A DNA stretch of 64,000 bases from Actinomycetospora callitridis (lineage in GTDB: Bacteria > Actinomycetota > Actinomycetes > Mycobacteriales > Pseudonocardiaceae), in contig NZ_JAQZAK010000016.1 of NCBI RefSeq assembly GCF_028737265.1, forward strand, positions 1 to 64,000, given 5' to 3'. A program made the translations under genes and the position numbers. The notes beneath the pieces were generated by a model. That model did no database searches. It saw only the letters and a program-made list of their open reading frames with translations, and was not told where the DNA came from. This document shows, in pieces, positions 41,638-49,141 of the stretch. How positions within the stretch are numbered: position 1 is the stretch's first letter; every line of letters begins with the position of its first letter.

Positions 41638-42403
41638 GACGTTCCGGATGACGGCCCTGCGTCGGCCACACCAACCCGCCGGGCCCGCTCGTAGGGCTCG
41701 GCCGTCGGCGCGGGCCGCTGCGACCAGCCCGAGCCCGACCAGCGCGTGACCCAGGGGTGCACCGCGATGGTCGGGAGGAGCCCGACCCACGTCGTGGTCA
41801 TGCGCTCCCACGTGGTGGGGCCGTCGGGCTGGGCCTCGGCGAGGTAGTGGTGCCCGACGACCGTGCTGAGCAGCGTGGTGCTGATCGCCGCCGGGTCGGT
41901 GTCGGCGGTGAGCAGCCCGTCGGCGCGGGCCCGCGCGAGCAGGACCTCGCTCTCGGCCCGCCAGCCCTCGACCCACTTGTGCCGATCGGCCTGCATGCCC
42001 GGGTCCTCGCGCATCACGCGCAGCCCGCCCTGGACGACGGGATCGTGCATGAGCCGGGCGATCTGGGCGTCGTAGACGACGAGCAGGGTCTGCAGGGGAT
42101 CGAGGTGCCGCGTCGCGATGCGCTCGGTGAGGTCCTCCCACGAGGCGTGGACCTCGTCCACGACCGCCCAGCCCAGGGCGCTCTTGGAGCCGAAGTGGAA
42201 GAACAGCGCGCCTTGGTGCGGCCGCAGTCCTCGACCACCTGGACGAGCGACGTCGCGTGGTAGCCCTGGGAGGCGAAGCGGCCCGCGGCCGCGCGGATCA
42301 GCTCGTGGCGGGTGGCCCCCGCCCTGGCCGGGAGGCCCGCCACGGCGGCCCGGTCCGACCAGCGCGAGACCGGGAGCGTGAACCACGGCTGCGTGGACTC
42401 CAC
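41634..42403 (-). pseudogene. TetR family regulator (ScbR-like) with a frameshift
   Basis: The first frame encodes a helix-turn-helix typical of gamma-butyrolactone receptor relatives: RHELIRAAAGRFASQGYHATSL, VQVVEDCGRTK. The next residues in frame become unrelated, while another frame continues with GALFFHFGSKSALGWAVVDE and the ligand domain to the TGA. One missing G near 42209-42215 (CAAGGCG on the minus strand where CAAGGGCG is expected) explains it. Either the gene is broken or a base was lost in sequencing. ScbR-like proteins sense butyrolactone signals. Confidence 0.8.
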
Positions 42404-42471
42404 GAGAGGATGCTGGCAGCTCGGCGCGGCTCCGCACCAGCCGCCGCGACATCCTGCTCCGGGGACGTTCG

Positions 42472-42924
42472 GTGACGAAAGGGATGATCGACGTGCTTCT
42501 TCGCGGGGTGGACCACATCGCGTGCCTGACCCACGACCCGGCGCGGCTCGGGGAGTTCTACGCGGCGGTGTTCGACGCCGAGATCGGGCCGACCCGGACG
42601 CACGGCCAGGACGGCGAGGAGACGATGACGGTGATGCGGATCGGGCCGCACACCGAGCTCAACGTCGTCACCGTGCCGAGCAGCGCCGAGGCCGACCGGC
42701 AGACGCCGATGTGGCACCGCGGACGCCTGGACCACTTCGGGCTCCACGCCGCGTCCTACCCGGCGTTCGCGACCATCCGTGAGCGGCTGATGTCCAGGGG
42801 TGCCTCCGACGGCACGGTCAACGACTTCGGCGCCGCCTTCAGCATGTTCTTCCGCGATCCCGACGGCCTCGAGGGCGAGGTGCTCGTGCCGAAGGCCGAG
42901 GACGGGTCGCACCCGGTCGCCTGA
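42472..42924 (+). CDS. VOC family protein
   Basis: This 150-residue protein is one glyoxalase/VOC module: LLRGVDHIACLTHDPARLGEFYAAVFDAEIGP (metal His near residue 14), HRGRLDHFGLHAASYPAF (His) and FSMFFRDPDGLEGEVLVP (Glu). Such single-module proteins act as dimers, as lyases, epimerases or resistance proteins. GTG at 42472 is used; ATG four codons later is possible. Function unknown. Confidence 0.85.
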   Translation: MTKGMIDVLLRGVDHIACLTHDPARLGEFYAAVFDAEIGPTRTHGQDGEETMTVMRIGPHTELNVVTVPSSAEADRQTPMWHRGRLDHFGLHAASYPAFATIRERLMSRGASDGTVNDFGAAFSMFFRDPDGLEGEVLVPKAEDGSHPVA

Positions 42925-43040
42925 CCCGAGGTCACCGTCGGTGCTTCCGGCGCGTTCGCATCGTCCCTATGCTCACCTGTTGGAACGAGTCGTCGGTGAC
43001 GGGGCGTCACAAGGGCGTGTGCCTCTCGGAGGGAGCGGGC

Positions 43041-44003
43041 ATGACCCTCGTCCTGGAGTCCACCGCCCATCCACCGGGCGAGCGGGCCGAGCTGGTGCAG
43101 GAGGTGATCGCCCGCAGCGGCGTCCGACGCCGTGTGGAGATGAAGGCGCCGGCCGAGTCCGTGGACGTCCGCGCCGAGGCGTGGCAGCTCGGCGGCACCG
43201 GCGTCCTGCGCACCCTGGGCACGGCGTTGACGCTCACCCGCACGGCGCGCGACGTGCGCCGCGACGCCCCCGAGCTCGTCGGGATCGCGCTGGCGCGCAG
43301 CGGGTGCACGTATTCGGCGCACGGCACCGACCAGCGGCTGGGCCGCGACGGCGTGGTGCTCGTGGACTTCACCAGCCCGTACGCGTTCTCCCACGCCGGA
43401 TCGCGCATGAGCTCGATCGTCGCGCACATCTCCCACGCCGACCTCGGCCTCGGTGTCGACGTCGTGCGGGCCGCCGTTCCCCGGCTGGCCGCCAGCGATC
43501 TGCTGCCCCTGGTCCGGGCGCACCTCGTGCACATGTCGGGTGCGATCGACGAGCTCGCGGCGAGCCCTGTGGTGGCCGCGGACCTGGGCGCGGCGACGGC
43601 CGACCTGACCCGGGCCCTGGTCGTGTCCGCCGCCGGGCACCGGGAACGGGAGGTCCTGGGGGAGACGCTGCGCGCGCGGGTGGTCGCCCACGTCCGGGCC
43701 CACCTGGGCGATCGCGACCTCACGCCCGCGCGCATCGCGGCCGCGCACCACGTCTCGCTCCGCACGCTCTACACCGTGTGGGGCGACCAGGAGGAGACCC
43801 TCGCCGCGTGGATCCTGCGCGAGCGGCTGGAACGCGTGCGGCGGGAGCTGACGTTCCTGCCACCCGACGTCACGATCTTCGCGGTGGCGCGCCGATGGGG
43901 GTTCGTCGACGCCGGCCACTTCGGCCGGCGGTTCCGCAGCGCCTACGGGCTCACGCCGTCGGAGTGGGTGCGCCGGTCCCGTCCCGCCACTGCCGGGGCG
44001 TGA
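43041..44003 (+). CDS. AraC family transcriptional regulator
   Basis: This 320-residue protein has a sensory domain (to about 200) of the AraC_binding_2 type and a C-terminal AraC DNA-binding pair of helix-turn-helices (DLTPARIAAAHHVSLRTLYTVW; FAVARRWGFVDAGHFGRRFRSAYGLTPSEW). ATG at 43041 follows a GGAGGGAG ribosome site. Its 3' end overlaps the next, convergent AraC gene by 53 bases, and the two are related in sequence (VVRAA-PRL... and LVRAHLVHM vs LVRDHVVRV). Confidence 0.92.
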   Translation: MTLVLESTAHPPGERAELVQEVIARSGVRRRVEMKAPAESVDVRAEAWQLGGTGVLRTLGTALTLTRTARDVRRDAPELVGIALARSGCTYSAHGTDQRLGRDGVVLVDFTSPYAFSHAGSRMSSIVAHISHADLGLGVDVVRAAVPRLAASDLLPLVRAHLVHMSGAIDELAASPVVAADLGAATADLTRALVVSAAGHREREVLGETLRARVVAHVRAHLGDRDLTPARIAAAHHVSLRTLYTVWGDQEETLAAWILRERLERVRRELTFLPPDVTIFAVARRWGFVDAGHFGRRFRSAYGLTPSEWVRRSRPATAGA

Positions 44004-44655
44004 CGCCGAACGCCGTGCGGAAGCGCCGCGAGAAGAAGCTCGGGTTGTCGAAGCCCCAGGTGCGGGCCACGGTGGCGATCGAGTGGTGGCGACGGCCGGG
44101 GGCCGCGAGGTCGGTCCGGGCGCCCTCGAGTCGTCGCTCGATGATCGATCGCTCGAGGCCGACGCCGCGCTCCTCGAAGATCCTGTAGAGGGCGCGGACC
44201 GAGATGCCGTTCTCGGCGGCGATCTCCGCGGGAGCGAGGTCGGGGTCGCGGAGGTGGGTGCGCACGTAGGCGTCGACCCGGTCCGCGGTGGTCGCCGGCG
44301 TCGCGTCGTCGAGGGCCCGGGCCTGCTCGGCGGCGGAGAGGACGAGCGCGCGCACCAGTCGCACCGAGGCCCGGCCGAGGTCCACGGCGGCGGCACTGTC
44401 GGCGAGCGTCCGCGCGTGGGCGGTCACGCGGACGACGTGGTCGCGGACGAGGGGATAGAGCGGGCTGGACCCCAGCCTGGGCGCGGCCGCCCGGACGACG
44501 TCGAGGGGCAGGCCGAGCTCGTGGAGGTCGACGTGGAGGGCGCGAGGGGCATCGGCGGACGGGTCGACGAGGACGAGGGCGCAGGACCCGGGGTCGCCGG
44601 TGGACAGGACCAGCGCGATCTCCGGGGCGTTCGTGGCCCGCTCGGGAACGAGCAC
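43951..44655 (-). CDS. AraC family regulator, short (N-terminally truncated relative to neighbour)
   Basis: This 234-residue protein ends with the AraC pair: DLAPAEIAAENGISVRALYRIFEE and IATVARTWGFDNPSFFSRRFRTAFGVTPRQW. Its middle (LPLDVVRAAAPRLGSSPLYPLVRDHVVRV) aligns with the neighbouring convergent AraC protein. About 90 residues of the sensory domain found in the neighbour are missing at the N terminus, and the upstream 120 bases hold no continuation. It may be a shortened paralogue that binds DNA without sensing the same ligand. Confidence 0.8.
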   Translation of the reverse strand: MLVPERATNAPEIALVLSTGDPGSCALVLVDPSADAPRALHVDLHELGLPLDVVRAAAPRLGSSPLYPLVRDHVVRVTAHARTLADSAAAVDLGRASVRLVRALVLSAAEQARALDDATPATTADRVDAYVRTHLRDPDLAPAEIAAENGISVRALYRIFEERGVGLERSIIERRLEGARTDLAAPGRRHHSIATVARTWGFDNPSFFSRRFRTAFGVTPRQWRDGTGAPTPTA

Positions 44656-44715
44656 GGTGCTCCCCGATGTCGTGGGTCGTCCCGTTCAGCGTCGGGCCCC
44701 GGGACGGCGGGGTCA

Positions 44716-44760
44716 ACGACCACCACGACGTGCACACCGGTGGGCACGTCGCGTGGTCGT
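44716..44760 (-). terminator. Strong hairpin after the alpha/beta hydrolase gene
   Basis: Arms ACGACCAC-CA-CGACGTGC (44716-44733) and GCACGTCG-C-GTGGTCGT (44744-44760) give 16 base pairs with one small internal loop and a 10-base loop. The loop contains CACCGGTG, itself a palindrome. It begins 16 bases after the stop of the alpha/beta hydrolase gene, the expected place for a terminator. No T-tract is present. Confidence 0.6.
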
Positions 44761-44775
44761 GTCGTGGGACCCGGC

Positions 44776-45645
44776 TCAGACGGTCATCGGCTCGGCCGGT
44801 GCCGCCGGCGCGGGCACGATCGCGGGCGGGGTCGTCGCGTGGCGCAGGGCCCAGGCCAGGGCGTAGTCGGCGATCTCCTCCCAGCCGGGCGCGGCGGGCA
44901 GGAGGTGGGGCTTGCTGCCGAACTCGACCACCTCGGTGATGGTCTTCTCGCCCTTGTAGTGCCCGGCGTTCGACCACTGGATCTTCGGCGGCATGATGTT
45001 GTCCTCGCTGCCGGCGACGAACAGCAGCGGCGCCCGGTCCTCGTTGTGGTAGTTCACCCACGTCCCGCTGTGTCCCGGGGTCAGGTTGGCCAGCGCGCTC
45101 TCGAAGATGATGCCGCCGGACACCGGCACCGCGTAGCGCTCGTAGAGCGCGCGGGCCTCGGCCTCGGGGAACGTGTTGGTGAAGGCGTAGTTCCAGTGCT
45201 CGAAGTCGTAGCGGATCGCCCGGTGCCGGTTGGCCGGGTTCTTGAGCACCGGGAAGGTGGCCCTGGCCTGGGTGAGCGGGATGATCGGCACGCCCTCGGT
45301 GGGCGCCGAGTTCAGCGCGACGCCGGCGGCCCCGAACCCGTGGTCGAGCAGGATCTGCGTGAACGCCCCGCCCGCCGAGTGCCCGATGATGATCGGCGGG
45401 CTCTCCAGCCCGCGCAGGACCGATTCGAAGTGCTCGACGATCGCGGGGACGGTGAGCGCCTCGACCGGCGAGGGATCGGCGTTGAGGGCCTCGACCTCGA
45501 CCTCGAAGCCGGGGTAGGCCGGGGCGATCACCCGGTAGCCCTTGGCCTCGTAGTGGGCGATCCACTGCTCCCAGGAGCGTGGGGTCACCCAGAAGCCGTG
45601 GACGAGGACGATGGTGTCGGGGGCCGGGCGGGCGGCGTGCGTCAT
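44776..45645 (-). CDS. Alpha/beta hydrolase
   Basis: This 289-residue protein has an alpha/beta hydrolase core: TIVLVHGFWVTPRSWEQW (oxyanion loop), the nucleophile elbow IIGHSAGGAFTQ (Ser near residue 105), LLFVAGSEDNIMPP (Asp) and HLLPAAPGWEEI (His). The length and cap are normal for esterases and haloalkane dehalogenase-like enzymes; substrate unknown. ATG at 45645 has a GAAAGGGA ribosome site. It is divergent from the HNH gene with a 229-base gap in which I see only a 12-bp palindrome (CGATCATGATCG at 45827). Confidence 0.9.
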   Translation of the reverse strand: MTHAARPAPDTIVLVHGFWVTPRSWEQWIAHYEAKGYRVIAPAYPGFEVEVEALNADPSPVEALTVPAIVEHFESVLRGLESPPIIIGHSAGGAFTQILLDHGFGAAGVALNSAPTEGVPIIPLTQARATFPVLKNPANRHRAIRYDFEHWNYAFTNTFPEAEARALYERYAVPVSGGIIFESALANLTPGHSGTWVNYHNEDRAPLLFVAGSEDNIMPPKIQWSNAGHYKGEKTITEVVEFGSKPHLLPAAPGWEEIADYALAWALRHATTPPAIVPAPAAPAEPMTV

Positions 45646-45874
45646 GACGGGGTCCCTTTCTCGGGCCGTCGCGAGGACGAGCAGGTCGTCCCAACCTGGC
45701 AGCGGGAGTCCGGGCGGAATGTCCTCTCCGCGCAGAGCGGTGGGCTGTGCGTGCAGGGTCGCGCGGTGTGCCCCCTGCGGCCGCCTGCGGTCGGCTGCCT
45801 CGTCGGCACCGCGCTGAGGGGTCGGCCGATCATGATCGACTTCGTTGTCGGGGGTCGGGTCTAGCGTTGCTGGT

Positions 45875-48061
45875 GTGAGCATCGACCTCGATCCGACCCC
45901 CGGTGGTGTCGCCGGGTTGGTGGGTCTCGCGCCGGGGTCGGTGCTGGTGGCGGCGTTGGAGGGGATCGATCCGACGTGCCTGGCCGGTGCGGAGTCGGTC
46001 GAGTATCTGCGGGGTTGTGCGCGGGCGCGGAACCGGGCGGCGGCGCGGTTCCTGACCGCGGTGCACGAGGCCGGGCGGGCGGAGGACGGCACGACGACCC
46101 GGCGGGCGTTGGTCGACGAGTTCTCCGGTGACGAGGTGTCGACGGCGCTGGGGTGGTCGCGGTCGATGGCGGGGCGGTGTCTGGAGTTCGCCGACGATCT
46201 GCACCGGCGGCTGGTGGAGGTGGCGGCGGCGATGGGCTCGGGGGAGCTCGACGAGCCCAAGGCGCGGGTGTTCTCGGAGTGGACCCGCGACCTGGCGGAC
46301 GACCACGCCCACCAGGTGTGCCGGGTGTTGTTGCCGGAGGCGCCGGGGTTGCCGGTGGGGGCGTTGATCGCGCGGTTGCAGGAGGTGGCGGGGGCGCTGG
46401 ATCCGGAGTGGGCGGTGCGCCGGGAGCGGGCGGCGGAGAAGCGGCTGCGGGTGGTGGCGTCGCGGAACCCGTCGGGCACGGCGAACGTGTCGGGCTGTGA
46501 TCTGCCGATGAGCAGCGGTGTGGCGATCATGGCGCGGGTGGATGCGTTGGCGTTGGCGGTGCGTCGGGGTGGTGTGACGCGGCGGATGGCGTGGCTGCGG
46601 GGCAGGGTGTTCGAGCGGCTGCTCGACGGGTTCGCGGCGGGGTTGACCGACGAGCAGCTGGTGCCGCTGCTGGTCGCCGAGCTCGGCGCCGAGGCCCCGG
46701 ATGACGATGACGATCCCGCTCCCGCGGGAGGCGCCGGTGACACCGAGGACGACGGTGGCCCCGAGGACGACGGTGGCCCCGAGGACGACGGTGGCCCCGA
46801 GGACGACGGTGGCCCCGACGACGGTGGCCCCGAGGACGACCGTGGGCCCGACGACGACCAAGGGCCCGATGACGACAGTTGGGCCGACGACGAGGCTCCC
46901 GACCCCGGTGGCGCCCCCGAGGACCCCAGTCCTTCGGGCTCCGGCCGCGGTGACGGCGGCGACGGCGGGCCCGACGGTCGGGACGACAGCGGCCCCGATG
47001 AGCGTGAGCCCGCCGGCGATGGGTCCGACAGCCAGGACGCCGGTGACGACACCGACGACGACGCCGAGGGCGATGAGCTGATCACGGGCCTCGACCCTCG
47101 GGCGGGTGTGGTGCGGGAAGGAATCGTGGAGGTCCGGCTGCGGCTCTCGACCGCGCTCGGGCTCGACGACCTGCCGGCCCACATCCCGGGGTGGGGCACG
47201 GTGCTCGCCGGCACCGCCCGCGAGTTGCTCGAGCGTCACCGCCGCAGCGAGTGGCGGCTGGTGCTCACCGACGACGACGGCCGCCTGCTGCAGGTCCTGC
47301 TCCCACGCCGCCGCCCGCGATCGGCGGATCGACCAGCCGGCCCCCACCGGCCCGGACGCCGGCGGGGGACGGGCAGCAACGCCATTGTCGAGCTCCAGGC
47401 TCCGGCAACGCTGCTGGCCGCCCTCACCCCCGACGACCACGACACGTGGGCCCCGATGCTGCACGAACTGCAACACCGACTCACCGCCGACCACCCACCC
47501 GACCAGCCGCCCGGTCGTCCACCCGACCATGCCGCGACCCCGGCGCAGGCCCGGCGGCGACATCCCGGCGCCGAGGTGGACCGGTGGGTGCGCATCCGCG
47601 ACCGCCACTGCGTGGCCCCGGGCTGCCGCCGCCCGGCGCATGCCAGCGACCTCGACCACACCCTCGACCACGCCCTCGGCGGCCCGAGCGTGTCCTGGAA
47701 CTGCGGGGTCTGGTGCCGCCACCACCACCGCACCAAACACGAAGGTGGCTGGCGGGTCACCCAGCCCTCCCCGGGCCGGTTCCACATCACCACCCGCGCC
47801 GGCGCCCGCCACACCGTCGAACCACCCCGCATCATCGACCCGCTCCCCGAACCGCTTCCCGCACCCCACCCCGGCGAGGGGCCCCGGCCCCTGCCCGCCC
47901 ACGAAGCCCTCGACCCCGCCGACGACGACCAGGACAACGAGGACGACGACGACCAGGCCGACGACCTCGCACCCTCGCTCCCACCGGACACGACTGACTC
48001 GGCAGCAGACACCGCCCACCGCCGCGGCGAAGCCCTCATCGACCCGCCCCCACCCTTCTGA
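45875..48061 (+). CDS. DUF222 and HNH endonuclease domain protein
   Basis: This 728-residue protein has an N-terminal DUF222 domain (about 30-245), with CARARNRAAARFLTAVHEAGR, LGWSRSMAGRCLEF and LPEAPGLPVGALIARLQEVAG. A very acidic linker (about 270-400) contains tandem EDDGGP units. A second DUF222-like part (RLRLSTALGLDDLPAHIPGWG) precedes a C-terminal HNH nuclease (HCVAPGCRRPAHASDLDHTLDHALGG, NCGVWCRHHHRTKH). These 13E12-type proteins are common in actinobacteria, often in multiple copies; their role is unclear. GTG at 45875 gives VSIDLDPTPG. Confidence 0.93.
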   Translation: MSIDLDPTPGGVAGLVGLAPGSVLVAALEGIDPTCLAGAESVEYLRGCARARNRAAARFLTAVHEAGRAEDGTTTRRALVDEFSGDEVSTALGWSRSMAGRCLEFADDLHRRLVEVAAAMGSGELDEPKARVFSEWTRDLADDHAHQVCRVLLPEAPGLPVGALIARLQEVAGALDPEWAVRRERAAEKRLRVVASRNPSGTANVSGCDLPMSSGVAIMARVDALALAVRRGGVTRRMAWLRGRVFERLLDGFAAGLTDEQLVPLLVAELGAEAPDDDDDPAPAGGAGDTEDDGGPEDDGGPEDDGGPEDDGGPDDGGPEDDRGPDDDQGPDDDSWADDEAPDPGGAPEDPSPSGSGRGDGGDGGPDGRDDSGPDEREPAGDGSDSQDAGDDTDDDAEGDELITGLDPRAGVVREGIVEVRLRLSTALGLDDLPAHIPGWGTVLAGTARELLERHRRSEWRLVLTDDDGRLLQVLLPRRRPRSADRPAGPHRPGRRRGTGSNAIVELQAPATLLAALTPDDHDTWAPMLHELQHRLTADHPPDQPPGRPPDHAATPAQARRRHPGAEVDRWVRIRDRHCVAPGCRRPAHASDLDHTLDHALGGPSVSWNCGVWCRHHHRTKHEGGWRVTQPSPGRFHITTRAGARHTVEPPRIIDPLPEPLPAPHPGEGPRPLPAHEALDPADDDQDNEDDDDQADDLAPSLPPDTTDSAADTAHRRGEALIDPPPPF
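46745..46831 (+). repeat. 18-base tandem repeats in the HNH gene linker
   Basis: Four exact copies of GAGGACGACGGTGGCCCC (46745-46816) are followed by a 15-base derivative and more diverged copies. Each unit encodes EDDGGP in frame, so copy number could vary without a frameshift. Confidence 0.9.
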
Positions 48062-48107
48062 GGTGGGCCGCACGGCAACGGCACCGGCGGGCGAGCACAG
48101 TGACGCC

Positions 48108-49109
48108 GTGCGCGGACGCCGTCGGCTGTGGACGTGGGCGCGGCGGGTCGGCCTGACCCTCCTGGTGCTCGTCGTGCTGGTGTTCGCCGTGTCCGGGGCC
48201 TACCTCGGCTGGGACCGCCTGAGCCCGGAGCAGCTCGACGTCTCGCCGCCCGGGTTCGACGTCGACGCCGCCGGGGTCCGCACGCACGTCGAGCACTGGC
48301 CCGCCGCGCGGCCGTCCGGCAAGGCGCCGCTCGTGCTGGTGCCGGGCTTCGCGGAGTCGACCTACGTCTGGTCGCGGGTCGCGCCGCTGCTCGCCGCGGA
48401 CCGGGACGTCTACGCCTACGACGTGCGCGGCTACGGGTTCACCGATCGCGTGCCGCCCTACGACCTCGCGTCCGACACCGACCAGCTCGTCGGCCTCGTC
48501 GCCGCTCTCGGGCTCGAGCGCCCGATCGTCGTCGGGCACTCGTCGGGCGTCGCGATCGCCCTGTCGCTGGCCCTGCGTGCGCCGGAGAGCGTCGCCGGCG
48601 TCGTCGCGGCCAACGGGGACGGCACCCCGTACTTCGGGGCCGACCGCACGAGCTCCGGCGGCGGGGCCCGCTGGGTGCTCGTCGACCCGATTGCGCCCGC
48701 GCTCGTCACCGCGGCGATGCGGCACCGCGCCCCGATCCGCTCGATCGTCGCCGCGCAGTGCGGCCCCGGGTGCCCGGTCGACGACGAGGCGATCGACCGG
48801 TGGCGCGCGCCGTTCCTGCTCCCGGGGGCCGTCGACGCGCTGACGAGCATCCTGCGGCAGCCGCTCATCGGCCTCACCGACGCGCAGGAGACGACGATCG
48901 CCGTCCCCACCGCGGTCCTCTACGCGGGCGAGGACGGCAGCTTCACCCGGGAGCAGGCGCAGGCCACCGCCGCGCGCCTGCGCACCTCCCTGATCGCGGG
49001 GCTCCCGGGCGCCCGCCACCTGGCCCTGCTCGGCGAACCGGATCGCTTCGCCGCCGCACTGACCCCGCTGCTCGACGGCCTCGATCGGCGCTGCCAGGCC
49101 GGCGATTGA
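48108..49109 (+). CDS. Alpha/beta hydrolase with N-terminal membrane anchor
   Basis: This 333-residue protein starts with a basic stretch and one membrane segment (VGLTLLVLVVLVFAVSGAYL; about 12-31), which can act as an anchor or signal. The hydrolase core has LVLVPGFAESTYVW, the elbow VVGHSSGVAIA (Ser near residue 147), a late Asp region LYAGEDGSF and His in ARHLALLG. GTG at 48108 is chosen over one at 48063. It sits outside or on the membrane and could be an esterase or lipase; substrate unknown. Confidence 0.85.
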   Translation: MRGRRRLWTWARRVGLTLLVLVVLVFAVSGAYLGWDRLSPEQLDVSPPGFDVDAAGVRTHVEHWPAARPSGKAPLVLVPGFAESTYVWSRVAPLLAADRDVYAYDVRGYGFTDRVPPYDLASDTDQLVGLVAALGLERPIVVGHSSGVAIALSLALRAPESVAGVVAANGDGTPYFGADRTSSGGGARWVLVDPIAPALVTAAMRHRAPIRSIVAAQCGPGCPVDDEAIDRWRAPFLLPGAVDALTSILRQPLIGLTDAQETTIAVPTAVLYAGEDGSFTREQAQATAARLRTSLIAGLPGARHLALLGEPDRFAAALTPLLDGLDRRCQAGD

Positions 49110-49141
49110 CGAGCGTGGTGAACCGCGGCTCAGATGGCCCC

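Noticed and set aside
44424..44747. Extra N-terminal coding in another frame for the short AraC gene
   Set aside because: The translation is Pro/Arg/Ser-rich and does not resemble the sensory domain of the neighbouring AraC protein. The available space is also too short for the missing 90 residues.
46745..46831. Tandem repeats as a CRISPR array
   Set aside because: Units are 18 bases, contiguous, without spacers and in frame with a coding sequence.
46701..47081. A frame reading repeated APRTTV units within the HNH gene
   Set aside because: It is a frame-shifted reading of the EDDGGP repeat and not a separate gene.
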